DNA of 44,799 nt, from positions 1 through 44,799 of the forward strand of contig CATISD010000023.1 of assembly GCA_949538625.1 (NCBI GenBank). Direction: 5' to 3'. The notes under the pieces are model-generated. The model was not told the origin of the DNA, searched no databases, and saw only the letters and a list, made by a program, of their open reading frames with translations. Position numbers and translations under genes: made by a program. The DNA comes from Acidimicrobiales bacterium AG-410-I20 (GTDB lineage: Bacteria; Actinomycetota; Acidimicrobiia; Acidimicrobiales; MedAcidi-G1). Each line of letters starts with the position of its first letter. The first letter of the stretch is position 1. Shown in pieces: positions 7,503-17,056 of the stretch.

Positions 7503-9835
7503 AAGATGTTAGACCTCACCAAGAACCAACAAAGCAAAGCAACTACTCCCACTCCAATCAGAGCAGCGTAAGTTCGTATTAACCCGTTCTGTATTTTCTG
7601 TAAACCCTTCGACTTCCATTGAATAAGGCGAGCCACTCCATTAATTGTTCCGTCTACTACTTGACTGTCAAATGAAGAAACTGCTTGGAATCCTCGAGTT
7701 CCGGGACCCCCCATGAAATTTGATACTTGTCGATCTATAGTCCATGCTTCAGCGAGAAAGGGTTTTTCAAAGACTTGAGGGCGAATACGTTTCTTCTGAT
7801 AGACGAACACCGCAAATAAAATACCGAAGAGTCCACTAACTACAGCTATTACAGCTAATAGCCACATTGTCCCTCCGCTAATTGTCAAATGAACTTCGTT
7901 ACTAAATAAAGTTGGTTCCAACCAATGCTCAAGCCGCTTAAGGGTGCTTGAGAAAGGAAGCTGAATAAGACCCGCAACTATTGCAAGTCCGGCAAGTACA
8001 ACTAAAGGAAGCGTCATAGTCCATGGGGACTCATGTGGGTGATGTTCAACTCGTTTTTCAACTTCAGCTGGTAAATACTCTTTAACTTTGTTTACATCTG
8101 GAATGCCATCAAAAATAGAACCCAGTATCTGAGACTCTTCTTGAGCTTCGCTTTTTATTTCTTCAATTTCACTTTTGGCTGCTTCATAGTTTTCTTCTGC
8201 AAGTTGTAAAGCGTTTTGAAGTTCAAGAAGTTTATTCTCAGCGTTGACTACCTGGTCCTCTGCTTTAATTACAGCTTCTGCCAAAGCTTCAGAGTCTGAT
8301 TCAGTGTCACCATTTGGATCTACTTCTGTTGCGGCTTGTTGAGTTTCAGTTAAATGTGTTTTTGCTGTTGTGATTTCAATTTGAGTTTCTTCTATTTCTT
8401 TTTGGATTCTTTCAATTTCAGTAGCGATGCCTTCAGCTACTTCAACAGTTTGTTCTATACGTGTTTCCCATGCTGTTGTTATTTCTTCAGGTCGAGCATC
8501 GGCGAACCTATACCGTCCAAAGAAAGTAAGAATCACTTGTCTTGTCATATAAAAAGCTGTCAGAACCGCGGTTACTAAACCAACCGCCCATAAAGCTGGT
8601 GATTCATTCCAAGCAAAAGCTAAAATTTCGTCCTTTGACCAGAAGCCGGAAAATGGTGGCACCCCTGCAATAGCTAGCCACCCAATAATGAAAGTGATGC
8701 TGGTAATTGGCATTAGCCGGCGTAAACCTCCATAATGCCGCATGTCTTGATCCCCATTCATTCCATGTATTACGGATCCTGATCCTAAAAACAAAAGTGC
8801 TTTAAAGAATGCATGGGTTACCATGTGAAAAATTGCAGCAACATACGCGCCAGTTCCTACTGCTAAAAACATGTAACCAAGTTGGCTGACTGTTGAGTAA
8901 GCCAGAACTTTTTTGATGTCGTTTTGCGCCACGGCAACAGTGGCTGCAAACAGAGCAGTTCCTACACCAACCCATGAGATCATCGTAGGAACCCATGAAG
9001 CCGCATCTGCGAGTATTGGGTTTACTCGGGTTAAGAGATAGATCCCTGAAGTAACCATGGTTGCTGCATGGATTAATGCTGAAACTGGAGTTGGTCCGGC
9101 CATAGCATCTGGTAGCCACAGATATAAAGGAAATTGAGCAGATTTCCCAATCGCTCCAATAAATAGCATGACGGCTATTAATGTTGCTGTCGATTCAAGA
9201 ACCTGATTCGCTGCAGTTGTGTCAAGAATTTCAACATAATTTATAGAACCAAAGGTGAAGAAAGTTAAGAAAATCGCAATCATGAATCCCCAGTCACCAA
9301 TGCGATTTGTTATGAATGCTTTTTTCCCTGCCGAAGCATTTTTTTCATCTGTAAACCAGAAAGAAATGAGCAAATAAGAGCAAGCCCCAACGCCTTCCCA
9401 TCCTAAAAATGTGAGTAGTAAATTGTCTCCAAGCACGAGCATCAACATCGAGAAAGTAAAGAGATTTAAATAAGCAAAAAAGCGGCTGAAATCAGAATCT
9501 CCATGCATATATCCAATGGAATAAAGATGTATTAGCGCCCCGACTCCAGTTATGAAGAGGCACATTGTGAGAGATAAGGGGTCAATAAGAAAGCCTATGT
9601 CTACAGAAAAATCTCCAGCTGGAATCCATGTAAACAAAGTTGAAGTGAAGCGGCGATGATGCTCATCGTGAGATAAGACATCAAGATAGACGCAAAATGT
9701 TAAGACAAAAGAAGCTAAAACTGCTGAAGTGGCAATCCATCCTGACTTCGGTTCTCCGATACGGCGCCCCGATAGCAACAAAGTCAACGAACCGAGCAGA
9801 GGAAGTATGGGAATTAACCAAGCTAAATCAGACAT
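7499..9835 (-). CDS. nuoL: NADH-quinone oxidoreductase subunit L (NuoL) with a long coiled-coil insert
   Basis: The distal proton-pumping subunit of complex I. Core landmarks are intact: FLGWEGVGACSYLLISFW (helix 5 Glu) and KSAQFPLYLWLPDAMAGPTP (helix 7). At 778 residues it is far longer than the roughly 610-640 usual for NuoL. The excess lies at about residues 450-597, between FGRYRFADARPEE and the returning HPHESPWTM motif. It is a charged, Glu/Gln/Ala-rich stretch with heptad character and a Pro/Gly/Asp/Ser break near residue 506 (VDPNGDTESDSE), as in a helical hairpin. No frameshift is needed. A C-terminal amphipathic or lateral-helix region follows at 690-750. Confidence 0.95.
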   Translation of the reverse strand: MSDLAWLIPILPLLGSLTLLLSGRRIGEPKSGWIATSAVLASFVLTFCVYLDVLSHDEHHRRFTSTLFTWIPAGDFSVDIGFLIDPLSLTMCLFITGVGALIHLYSIGYMHGDSDFSRFFAYLNLFTFSMLMLVLGDNLLLTFLGWEGVGACSYLLISFWFTDEKNASAGKKAFITNRIGDWGFMIAIFLTFFTFGSINYVEILDTTAANQVLESTATLIAVMLFIGAIGKSAQFPLYLWLPDAMAGPTPVSALIHAATMVTSGIYLLTRVNPILADAASWVPTMISWVGVGTALFAATVAVAQNDIKKVLAYSTVSQLGYMFLAVGTGAYVAAIFHMVTHAFFKALLFLGSGSVIHGMNGDQDMRHYGGLRRLMPITSITFIIGWLAIAGVPPFSGFWSKDEILAFAWNESPALWAVGLVTAVLTAFYMTRQVILTFFGRYRFADARPEEITTAWETRIEQTVEVAEGIATEIERIQKEIEETQIEITTAKTHLTETQQAATEVDPNGDTESDSEALAEAVIKAEDQVVNAENKLLELQNALQLAEENYEAAKSEIEEIKSEAQEESQILGSIFDGIPDVNKVKEYLPAEVEKRVEHHPHESPWTMTLPLVVLAGLAIVAGLIQLPFSSTLKRLEHWLEPTLFSNEVHLTISGGTMWLLAVIAVVSGLFGILFAVFVYQKKRIRPQVFEKPFLAEAWTIDRQVSNFMGGPGTRGFQAVSSFDSQVVDGTINGVARLIQWKSKGLQKIQNGLIRTYAALIGVGVVALLCWFLVRSNIL

Positions 9836-9838
9836 CCA

Positions 9839-10144
9839 TTAACCCCTCAGTGTTGAAAAATCATCAATAGCTGTAGTTGGATGCCTACGAGCTATAGCCA
9901 CAATAATGGCTAACCCAATCACTACTTCAGCAGCAGCTACGACAAGGGCGAAGAAAACTGCCATCTGGCCACTTAAGCCTCCAAGAACTGATCCGAAAGC
10001 AACAAACGTGAGTGTGACTGCATTGAGCATTAACTCAACGCACATAAATAGAACAAGTGGGTTTCGTCTTATTAGGACACCAACTGTTCCAGTCGTAAAG
10101 AGTGCTGCTGCTAAAACGAGATACCAAGTTGTGGTGACTTCCAT
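9839..10144 (-). CDS. nuoK: NADH-quinone oxidoreductase subunit K (NuoK)
   Basis: A three-helix subunit of the membrane arm. It has 101 residues, standard for the family. The conserved membrane Glu residues are visible in [18 protein letters not shown] (helix 2) and [16 protein letters not shown] (helix 3). The start overlaps the nuoJ stop (TAATG), and nuoL begins 3 bases after its stop. Confidence 0.95.
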   Translation of the reverse strand: MEVTTTWYLVLAAALFTTGTVGVLIRRNPLVLFMCVELMLNAVTLTFVAFGSVLGGLSGQMAVFFALVVAAAEVVIGLAIIVAIARRHPTTAIDDFSTLRG

Positions 10145-10728
10145 TACTCCACATCCTTAGTTTCTTTGACTTCTATCTCTTCTTCGCTAACCAATTCAAC
10201 AATTGGTAGAGGTTGAAGAGGCCCTTTTATTCGTCGCGCTAACGACACTGCTCCAACAACAGCTACTGTAAGCAAAAGGGCAGTAAGTTCAACTGCAAAT
10301 AAGTGATCTGTAAATAACGTTTCGCCAAGGTTTTTGGTATTCGTCATTGGTTCTGGTTTCGGCGATAAGCCTCCAGTGGGTCCATTGACTGAAATCAAAA
10401 GAGTTGTGAGCACTAAACCAAGAATTGATGTTCCAATAATTATCGTCAATGGTCGTTGACCGGAAATCGGTTCAATTCCAAGATCTTCTGCTTTATCAAC
10501 ACCGAGGAGCATGATGACGAAGAGAAAGAGGATGACGATAGCTCCTGCATATACAACAACTTGAACTGCCGCTAAGAAAGTTGCGTCCAGCATTATGAAA
10601 AGAACAGCTATCCCAAACAACGTCTCTACAAGAAAGAGAGCGGCATGAACTGGATTTCGAGCGATTAAAACGCCAAGGGCTCCTGAAAGCACTATGACGC
10701 TACAGATAATGAAAACTGTGACTTCCAT
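10144..10728 (-). CDS. nuoJ: NADH-quinone oxidoreductase subunit J (NuoJ)
   Basis: A five-helix membrane-arm subunit. It has 194 residues. Landmarks are [22 protein letters not shown] in helices 1-2 and [24 protein letters not shown] in helix 3, the helix that carries the pi-bulge in solved complexes. The last 25 residues are acidic and cytoplasmic ([15 protein letters not shown]). Start and stop overlap the neighbours in the TAATG style of the operon. Confidence 0.94.
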   Translation of the reverse strand: MEVTVFIICSVIVLSGALGVLIARNPVHAALFLVETLFGIAVLFIMLDATFLAAVQVVVYAGAIVILFLFVIMLLGVDKAEDLGIEPISGQRPLTIIIGTSILGLVLTTLLISVNGPTGGLSPKPEPMTNTKNLGETLFTDHLFAVELTALLLTVAVVGAVSLARRIKGPLQPLPIVELVSEEEIEVKETKDVE

Positions 10729-11327
10729 TATCGACCATCTTCAATCTGACTATCTTCAGGGGCCCGTATTCCGTAACCTAGTTCACTATCCCAAGCGATT
10801 TTTCCAACATAGTCACTTGAACCATTTGGAGAAGTTGCTCTCATCCATGCCGAAGTTTGTAAATCTTCTCCTGGCCGCCAATCTTCCCAAGGTAAATGCT
10901 GGGGTAGGCCCGTTGTTTCATCAACAATTAATTCATCTCTGGTATAGACAGCGTCTTCGCGGTTAGTGAAAGAGAATTCAAATAGTTTTGTCTCAGTGAT
11001 TGCTTGTGTTGGACAGGCTTCAACACATAGATCACAATGAATGCATCGAAGATAGTTGATTTCGTATATAAATCCGTATCTTTCACCGGGTGAAACTGGG
11101 TTGTCTTCGGGGTTGTCTGCTCCACGGACATAAATACAGTTTGCAGGACAGACTCCTGCGCAGAGTTCGCATCCGATGCATTTTTCCATTCCGTCCTCAT
11201 AACGATTTAGTACATGTCGTCCATGAAGTCGTGCGGGTTTGGCGCGCTTATTTTCTGGATAAGGAACAGTTACCCTTTTTTCCCATAATTTTCGGAAAGT
11301 AACAGCGAAGCCTTGTAAATATCCCAT
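10728..11327 (-). CDS. nuoI: NADH-quinone oxidoreductase subunit I (NuoI1)
   Basis: This subunit holds clusters N6a and N6b of the 14-subunit complex. Two 4Fe-4S motifs are present: CIGCELCAGVCPANC near residue 52 and CIHCDLCVEACPTQA near residue 98. It has 199 residues, longer than NuoI2, with a C-terminal extension of about 70 residues that carries no extra Cys. It is linked to nuoH1 and nuoJ1 by overlapping start and stop codons. Confidence 0.95.
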   Translation of the reverse strand: MGYLQGFAVTFRKLWEKRVTVPYPENKRAKPARLHGRHVLNRYEDGMEKCIGCELCAGVCPANCIYVRGADNPEDNPVSPGERYGFIYEINYLRCIHCDLCVEACPTQAITETKLFEFSFTNREDAVYTRDELIVDETTGLPQHLPWEDWRPGEDLQTSAWMRATSPNGSSDYVGKIAWDSELGYGIRAPEDSQIEDGR

Positions 11328-12529
11328 TAAGTTGCCTCCTCAAACTCTTGAGAAGCTCTTTGACTTTTTGCTTTACGAATAGACGCCATGAGCGCTAAGG
11401 CTCCAATAGTCATGCCTATTAAACCCACCATGATGACAATCCAAGATTGCCATTGTCGATCATTTGCAATATTTAAAGCTGCAATTAAAAGGAACCATCC
11501 TAAAGCTGCTGGGATAAGTACTTTCCAACCAAGATCCATGAGCTGGTCATACCTAAGTCTTGGAAGAGTAGCTCGGAGCCAGACAAAAACGAAAAGGAAC
11601 ATCCCCACTTTTAAGAAGAACCATAATGGTGGCCAAATCCATGAGACACTTTCGATCAGTATCGGACCATTTGGCCCTCCTAAAAATAGTGTTACTGCTA
11701 TAGCGGACATAGTTATAACGTTCATGAATTCCGCAAGGAAGAAAAGAGCGAAACGTAAGGCACTGTATTCAGTGTGGAATCCTCCGACTAATTCCTGTTC
11801 TGCTTCTACTAGGTCGAAAGGTGGCCGATTAAGTTCCGCTGTTCCTGCAATGACAAAAATAATAAATGGCACTACCCCTGTAGTTGCTAAATTCCAATTC
11901 CAGGTTGATTGATCTGAAACAATTCCGTTTGTTGATAATGTCCCGCTCATTAAAAACACTGTGGCAATTGAGAGTCCAAGAGCTGCTTCGTAACTGATCA
12001 TTTGGGCAGAAGAACGAACAGCTCCTAACAATGGATACTTAGATCCTGATGACCATCCAGCAAGCATGACCCCATAAACAGCAATTGAAGACATCGCAAG
12101 GAAGAAAAGAATCCCTATTGGAGGGTCAGCAACTTGAACTAACGTTTCGCGGCCGAACCACGTAACGATGCCTTCTTTACCATCACGAAAATCTCCGCCG
12201 ATTGGAACAATTGCAAAAACTAGAAATGCAGGTACAAGTGACAGATAAGGAGCAAGTTTGAACACAAATCGATCTGAGCGATTTGGTATTAAGTCTTCTT
12301 TAAAAAATAACTTTATTCCGTCGGCAAGTGTTTGAAGTATTCCCCAGGGCCCAGCGACAGAGGGGCCAATTCGGTTCTGCATGTCACTTATCAATTTTCT
12401 TTCAAACCAAATCATCAACATGACTGCTACGAGTAAGAAAGCAAACGCAATCCCAACTTTCATTAAAACGATAAGTACTGCAGTAAGGTCTATATTTCCA
12501 CTCAGTAATGGATCGGTCCCAAGAATCAT
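11327..12529 (-). CDS. nuoH: NADH-quinone oxidoreductase subunit H (NuoH1)
   Basis: The quinone-chamber membrane subunit of the 14-subunit complex. It has 400 residues. The quinone-loop signature AELNRPPFDLVEAEQELVGG is close to canonical, followed by FHTEYSALRFALFFLAEF. An extra hydrophobic segment at the C-terminus (WIVIMVGLIGMTIGALALMA) and a basic tail make it longer than NuoH2. It begins on the nuoG stop codon. The contrast with NuoH2 in the same operon is useful for judging what is altered there. Confidence 0.95.
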   Translation of the reverse strand: MILGTDPLLSGNIDLTAVLIVLMKVGIAFAFLLVAVMLMIWFERKLISDMQNRIGPSVAGPWGILQTLADGIKLFFKEDLIPNRSDRFVFKLAPYLSLVPAFLVFAIVPIGGDFRDGKEGIVTWFGRETLVQVADPPIGILFFLAMSSIAVYGVMLAGWSSGSKYPLLGAVRSSAQMISYEAALGLSIATVFLMSGTLSTNGIVSDQSTWNWNLATTGVVPFIIFVIAGTAELNRPPFDLVEAEQELVGGFHTEYSALRFALFFLAEFMNVITMSAIAVTLFLGGPNGPILIESVSWIWPPLWFFLKVGMFLFVFVWLRATLPRLRYDQLMDLGWKVLIPAALGWFLLIAALNIANDRQWQSWIVIMVGLIGMTIGALALMASIRKAKSQRASQEFEEAT

Positions 12530-15003
12530 TATTTTGAAACCACCGTTAAATCGGTTACAGGAATAGACGCGTCTATGAGTTCTGAAGCAGCAAACCTTCC
12601 ATGGTTGAACCCAATATGAACAGTCCCTTTTGCTACTTTTGAATCTGGTCTAGCGGGTAGAACCACTGATCCTTTTGGTCCAGTAACTTCTACTTCTTGA
12701 CCTTTTTCAACTCCGAGAGCGGCAAAATCAGTTGGCTCAAATCCGAGAAAAGAATCTGGGGCTAAGCCTTTCAGTGATTGACTATGGCTGTTAAATACTC
12801 CTTGGTCATACATTGATCTTGTGACCACTAAACGGAATGAGTAAGCGTCATGACTCTGAACTTTGGTTTCTTCTGGCCGTAACAATTCAAGTTCACCTTC
12901 AACCAATACGCCTTCGCGCACGTTGTTAGAAAGTGTTTCAATGACGTTGTTGTGGTTAGGTGAAATTTTTTCAATTTCTGCCCAAATTTCTTCAATTGAG
13001 TTAAACCCAAGATCTTGATTTAAGTAGTACGCAAGGTCTACTGCAATCATCCAGTCGGGCCGCGCTGTTCCAGGAGGTGTTACTTTTCTTGAAACTAAGC
13101 TGATACGTCCTTCTAAGTTGGTAAAAGTCCCATCTGCTTCTGTTGGGCCTGCAGCCGGAAATACTATGTCAGCTTTCTGATTAGTCTTGGTTGGAAATAA
13201 ATCAATTGCGATGACTTTTTTTGTATTGTCGATAGCTTTTTGTGCGAGTTCTTTGTCAGGAAAATCTCCAAGTAAATCTGCTCCTAGGAGTAATAGAACG
13301 TCTATCTCTCCCTTTTCTGCTGCTTTCAGAGTTTCTAAGGTTGTATTTCCTTTGTGTGCGGGTGTTGTTGGCCATACTTCGTGAATGGCTGTTTGATTTG
13401 CCGTAAATGTAACTCGTCCAGGTAATAAATTTGGAGCCATACCCATATCAAAAGCTCCATGAACGTTTCCCCGTCGTAATAGGGATAGAAATTTAACATC
13501 TGCTAAGCGGTCATATAGGGCTAAAGCAGCGTCTACGACTGGTCCTTCTGCTTCAGCTAAAGAGGAACGACCAAGCAACACAGTTACGTCATCTGTGTTT
13601 TGTAATAACGCTCCGACAGTCTTTGCTTCTTCAGGGTCAACCCCCCCGATTGGAGCCACACCACCATCTTCAAACATTGCTTGTATTACTTCCAGTGTTT
13701 CTCCTGGTCTAATTCGAAGGCTATGTGTGGCGTATGGGGTTAACCCAGTTGATGCAGGTGTTAACTCAATAAGAGTCGCTCCGTCATGCACCACAGCATG
13801 ACGAATACGCAAGTAAAGCGAACCTAGTTCTTCTTTTAGGTCTGGACCTAAAAGCACTATTGTTCCTCCCGGACGACAAGCTTGGTTGATTGTTGCACGA
13901 GGCAGTCCGAGTAACACCTCCGCTGGAAGACCATCTCCAATCTGAGCATCTACATGATCTGTTCCTAAGATTCCTTTAGCAACTTTTGTCCATGCATACT
14001 GTGATTCATTGGTTAATCGTGAACCTCCAATTACAGCTATTCGATCCGATGAAGTTTCACTTAGAGAAGCGGCAGCTACTTTTAGAGCTTCTGGCCAAGA
14101 AGCTTTTTCTTGCTGAGAATTCGTATCTTTATTTTTCGCAATTAGCGGAGTATGTAAGCGATCAGGGTGACTAAAGGCTTCAAAAATAAACCGCTCTTTA
14201 TCGGAAAGCCATCCCCAATTCACTGAGTCTGAATCCACTCCTTGAAGACGTAAAACTTGATTTCTGGAAGCTTGTATAGAAATACGGCTTCCAACTGAGT
14301 CGAACATGCTGGTTGATTCTGCTTCCTCAAGGTCCCATGGTCTTGCTTTGAAACGGTAGGGCCGAGCGGTGAGTGCACCGACAGGACATATCTGTACAGT
14401 ATTTCCGCTGAAATAAGAACTAAATGGCTCTTCAGGAAAAGTGTTTACTTCAGTTTGAGCGCCTCGTCCTTGGAAGTGTATTAGTTTGTCTCCAGCTACC
14501 TCGTCAGCAAATCGAGTACATCGGTCGCAGAGAATGCATCTTTCTCGATCTAAATAGACATTCTCATTTATAGGTATAGGTTTTTCAAAGTTACGCTTTG
14601 GTTCGATGTACCGGCTTTCACCAGGTCCGTAAGCGAGTGTTTGATCCTGCAGAGGACATTCTCCTCCTTTGTCACAAATTGGACAGTCAAGAGGGTGATT
14701 TATGAGAAGAAACTCTAAAACACCATCTTGTGCTTTAACAGTTTTTTCTGATTCAGTTTCAACGGTCATCCCTGGCTGACAAGTCAACATGCAAGACGGC
14801 TGCAAACTTGGCCCTCTTCCAGTATCAACTTCTACAAGACACATGCGGCACATCCCTACCGGCTTAAGGCGAGAATGATGGCAAAATCTTGGAATTTCGG
14901 TACCCATACGCTCAGCGGCGTCGATTAAAAGTTCCCCAGGGTTCGCAATTACTTTTTCCCCATTAAGAACTATTTCAATTTCATTCATTGTTTCATCACT
15001 CAT
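12529..15003 (-). CDS. nuoG: NADH-quinone oxidoreductase subunit G (NuoG)
   Basis: The large Fe-S subunit of the NADH-oxidising arm. It has 824 residues. Visible cluster sites are a 2Fe-2S site (CHHSRLKPVGMCRMC and a downstream Cys), the His-Cys3 site HPLDCPICDKGGEC, and the CILCDRCTRF...CPVGALT 4Fe-4S site. The remainder is a molybdopterin-oxidoreductase-like fold that has lost its cofactor role in this family, with an FDMGMAPNLLPGR stretch and a C-terminal molybdopterin dinucleotide-binding-like domain. Its ATG overlaps the nuoF stop (ATGA). There is only one NuoG in the window, so only the first complex I set has its own NADH arm here. Confidence 0.95.
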   Translation of the reverse strand: MSDETMNEIEIVLNGEKVIANPGELLIDAAERMGTEIPRFCHHSRLKPVGMCRMCLVEVDTGRGPSLQPSCMLTCQPGMTVETESEKTVKAQDGVLEFLLINHPLDCPICDKGGECPLQDQTLAYGPGESRYIEPKRNFEKPIPINENVYLDRERCILCDRCTRFADEVAGDKLIHFQGRGAQTEVNTFPEEPFSSYFSGNTVQICPVGALTARPYRFKARPWDLEEAESTSMFDSVGSRISIQASRNQVLRLQGVDSDSVNWGWLSDKERFIFEAFSHPDRLHTPLIAKNKDTNSQQEKASWPEALKVAAASLSETSSDRIAVIGGSRLTNESQYAWTKVAKGILGTDHVDAQIGDGLPAEVLLGLPRATINQACRPGGTIVLLGPDLKEELGSLYLRIRHAVVHDGATLIELTPASTGLTPYATHSLRIRPGETLEVIQAMFEDGGVAPIGGVDPEEAKTVGALLQNTDDVTVLLGRSSLAEAEGPVVDAALALYDRLADVKFLSLLRRGNVHGAFDMGMAPNLLPGRVTFTANQTAIHEVWPTTPAHKGNTTLETLKAAEKGEIDVLLLLGADLLGDFPDKELAQKAIDNTKKVIAIDLFPTKTNQKADIVFPAAGPTEADGTFTNLEGRISLVSRKVTPPGTARPDWMIAVDLAYYLNQDLGFNSIEEIWAEIEKISPNHNNVIETLSNNVREGVLVEGELELLRPEETKVQSHDAYSFRLVVTRSMYDQGVFNSHSQSLKGLAPDSFLGFEPTDFAALGVEKGQEVEVTGPKGSVVLPARPDSKVAKGTVHIGFNHGRFAASELIDASIPVTDLTVVSK

Positions 15004-16409
15004 TGTTCCCCCTCTACTGGGGCTGCGATGACTGGGATGCTCTCACGGAGTGTTATCCGGCTTTCAAACTCATCTCTAAAACGGCGTATTGCTGAAACGA
15101 TTGGAGCGACTGATGATGGGCCTAAAGGGCAAATCGTGGTTTGGCTGGGTGGAAAAGGAACTGCTTCGAGTCCCTGATCGCTAAAGGCCGCTACCGGATA
15201 AGGACCAGGACTTATATTGTCTCCTATATCCAAAAGAAGTTCGATGTCTGATGGCCTGCCTTTACCTTCATAGATTCGACGTAAGATTTGTTCTTCCCAT
15301 GTAGTTCCTTCTCGGCACGGTGAGCATTTCCCGCAAGACTCTCTAGCGAAAAAACGAACTACTCTTAAGCAAGCTTTAACAGCATCTGTTGTTTCGTCCA
15401 TAACTACGATGGCTCCTGAGCCAAGCATTGATCCAGCGTCTCCCACAGGTTGAGCTTCTAACGGCAGGTCAAGGTGTTCTTCAAAAAACCATGGAGCGGA
15501 TCCTCCCCCAGGTATAAACATTTTAAGTTGATTTCCATCTCGAATGCCTTGGCAGAAATTCTCTCCATAAAACAAATCACGAAATGTTGTAACACCTTGT
15601 TCAACTTCATATACCCCCGGCCTATTTACATGTCCGGATATGGCAAATAATCGTGTGCCAGGAGATTTTTCCGATCCCATTTCTTTGTATGCAGAAGCAC
15701 CGTTGTCAATTATCCAGGGAACATTTGACAAAGTTTCTACGTTATTTACGATTGTTGGCTGACCATAAAGACCTATTGCGGCTGGGAAATATGGCGGCTT
15801 AAGACGGGGCATGCCTCTGTTGCCTTCAAGGCTTTCAATAAGTGCAGTTTCCTCTCCGACAATATAAGCACCGGCACCCCAATGAAGAATAATGTCAACT
15901 GAGAACTGTGTTCCTAGGATCTCGCGACCAACGTAGCCAGCTTCATAAGCTTCATTAAGTGCTGCCGCTATACGTTCTTGGGCTAAAGCCATTTCTCCTC
16001 GTACATATAAGAAGCATTGAGAAAGGCCAAGTGCATAACAAGCAATAAGGCATCCTTCAATTAACTGATGAGGGTCTCTTTCCATAAGAAGGCGATCTTT
16101 GTAAGTCCCAGGTTCACTTTCATCTCCATTAACTACGAGATATCTTGGCCACACTCCTTCAGGGCAGAATCCCCATTTCACTCCGGCAGGGAACCCAGCA
16201 CCACCTCGGCCTAGTAAAACGGCGTCACGTACTTCATCGTGAACTTCTGAAGGTTTTCTTTCAAGAGCTTTACGAAGCCCGTTGTATCCACCTGTGTTCA
16301 AAAATCTCTCTAACGTAAATGAGTCCTCGAATTTGAATCTTTCAGTAATGAGTTTCGGCCCATCATTATTTATATAACCAGCGGCAAAGACAGGAGCTGA
16401 AGCAGTCAT
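15000..16409 (-). CDS. nuoF: NADH-quinone oxidoreductase subunit F (NuoF)
   Basis: The FMN-containing NADH-oxidising subunit. FMN and NADH sites show as LGRGGAGFPAGVKWGF and GEETALIESLEGNRGMPR. The N3 4Fe-4S cluster motif is SCGKCSPCREG with the distal Cys in TTICPLGP. I choose the ATG at 16409 (MTASAPVFAAG, 469 residues), not 16442: it overlaps the nuoE stop as ATGA and has AAGGAG 8 bases upstream, while the longer version would run 11 codons into nuoE. Confidence 0.95.
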   Translation of the reverse strand: MTASAPVFAAGYINNDGPKLITERFKFEDSFTLERFLNTGGYNGLRKALERKPSEVHDEVRDAVLLGRGGAGFPAGVKWGFCPEGVWPRYLVVNGDESEPGTYKDRLLMERDPHQLIEGCLIACYALGLSQCFLYVRGEMALAQERIAAALNEAYEAGYVGREILGTQFSVDIILHWGAGAYIVGEETALIESLEGNRGMPRLKPPYFPAAIGLYGQPTIVNNVETLSNVPWIIDNGASAYKEMGSEKSPGTRLFAISGHVNRPGVYEVEQGVTTFRDLFYGENFCQGIRDGNQLKMFIPGGGSAPWFFEEHLDLPLEAQPVGDAGSMLGSGAIVVMDETTDAVKACLRVVRFFARESCGKCSPCREGTTWEEQILRRIYEGKGRPSDIELLLDIGDNISPGPYPVAAFSDQGLEAVPFPPSQTTICPLGPSSVAPIVSAIRRFRDEFESRITLRESIPVIAAPVEGEQ

Positions 16410-17056
16410 GATTGAACTCCTTCTGGGCTTTGATTCATCCAATTCGGAGCATTCTTTGATTCTTCTGGTGGGACTATCCCTGCTTTACGATCTGACGGAA
16501 TGTGCTGTTGAATTCGGGACAAAGTTCCATGAGGGGGAATTTCCCCATCATCGCCTTGGTTTCCTTGGCCTAATGGGCTCCGGCCAGAACGTAAATCAGC
16601 CACTACTTCATTAAGTACATGCTCATTAGCCCGATGGAAATACCGATAATTTACTGTGAAGCATGGAGCTTCTGTGCAGGCTGCAATACATTCAACATCT
16701 TCAAGTGTGAATAAACCGTCTTCAGTAGTCTCACCATCTGATATCCCAAGAGTTGATTCTGCGTGCTCTAGAAGTTCTTCACCTCCTAGAAGTAGACAAG
16801 AAATGTTCGTACATATGTTTATTAGATACTTTCCTACAGGATGGAATTTGAACATTTCATAAAAGCTGCCTGTTCCTAAGACTTCGGCAGATGTGACTCC
16901 TGTTAATTCAGCAATCTGAGTCATTGCTTCATTGGTGATCCAACCGCTTTGTTCTTGCGCTAGGTGGAGTAACGGAATCACCGCCGACTTTGGACGAGGG
17001 TATTTTCCGATAGTTTCATGAGCCCGACGGAGATTTTCTTCGGTGAAGTAAGACAT
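16406..17056 (-). CDS. nuoE: NADH-quinone oxidoreductase subunit E (NuoE)
   Basis: The 24-kDa-type thioredoxin-fold subunit carrying 2Fe-2S cluster N1a beside NuoF. The four Cys are visible as CTNISC and CIAACTEAPC. It has 216 residues; about the last 60 are polar and low in complexity, likely disordered (GQGNQGDDGEIPPHG...). Its ATG overlaps the nuoD1 stop (TAATG), with GGGGGAGG upstream as a strong ribosome site. Confidence 0.94.
   Translation of the reverse strand: MSYFTEENLRRAHETIGKYPRPKSAVIPLLHLAQEQSGWITNEAMTQIAELTGVTSAEVLGTGSFYEMFKFHPVGKYLINICTNISCLLLGGEELLEHAESTLGISDGETTEDGLFTLEDVECIAACTEAPCFTVNYRYFHRANEHVLNEVVADLRSGRSPLGQGNQGDDGEIPPHGTLSRIQQHIPSDRKAGIVPPEESKNAPNWMNQSPEGVQS

Noticed and set aside
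8045-8488. NuoL insert as a frameshift, mobile element or assembly artefact
   Set aside because: The frame is continuous, no repeats or terminal inverted repeats flank it, and the composition is coherent helical protein.
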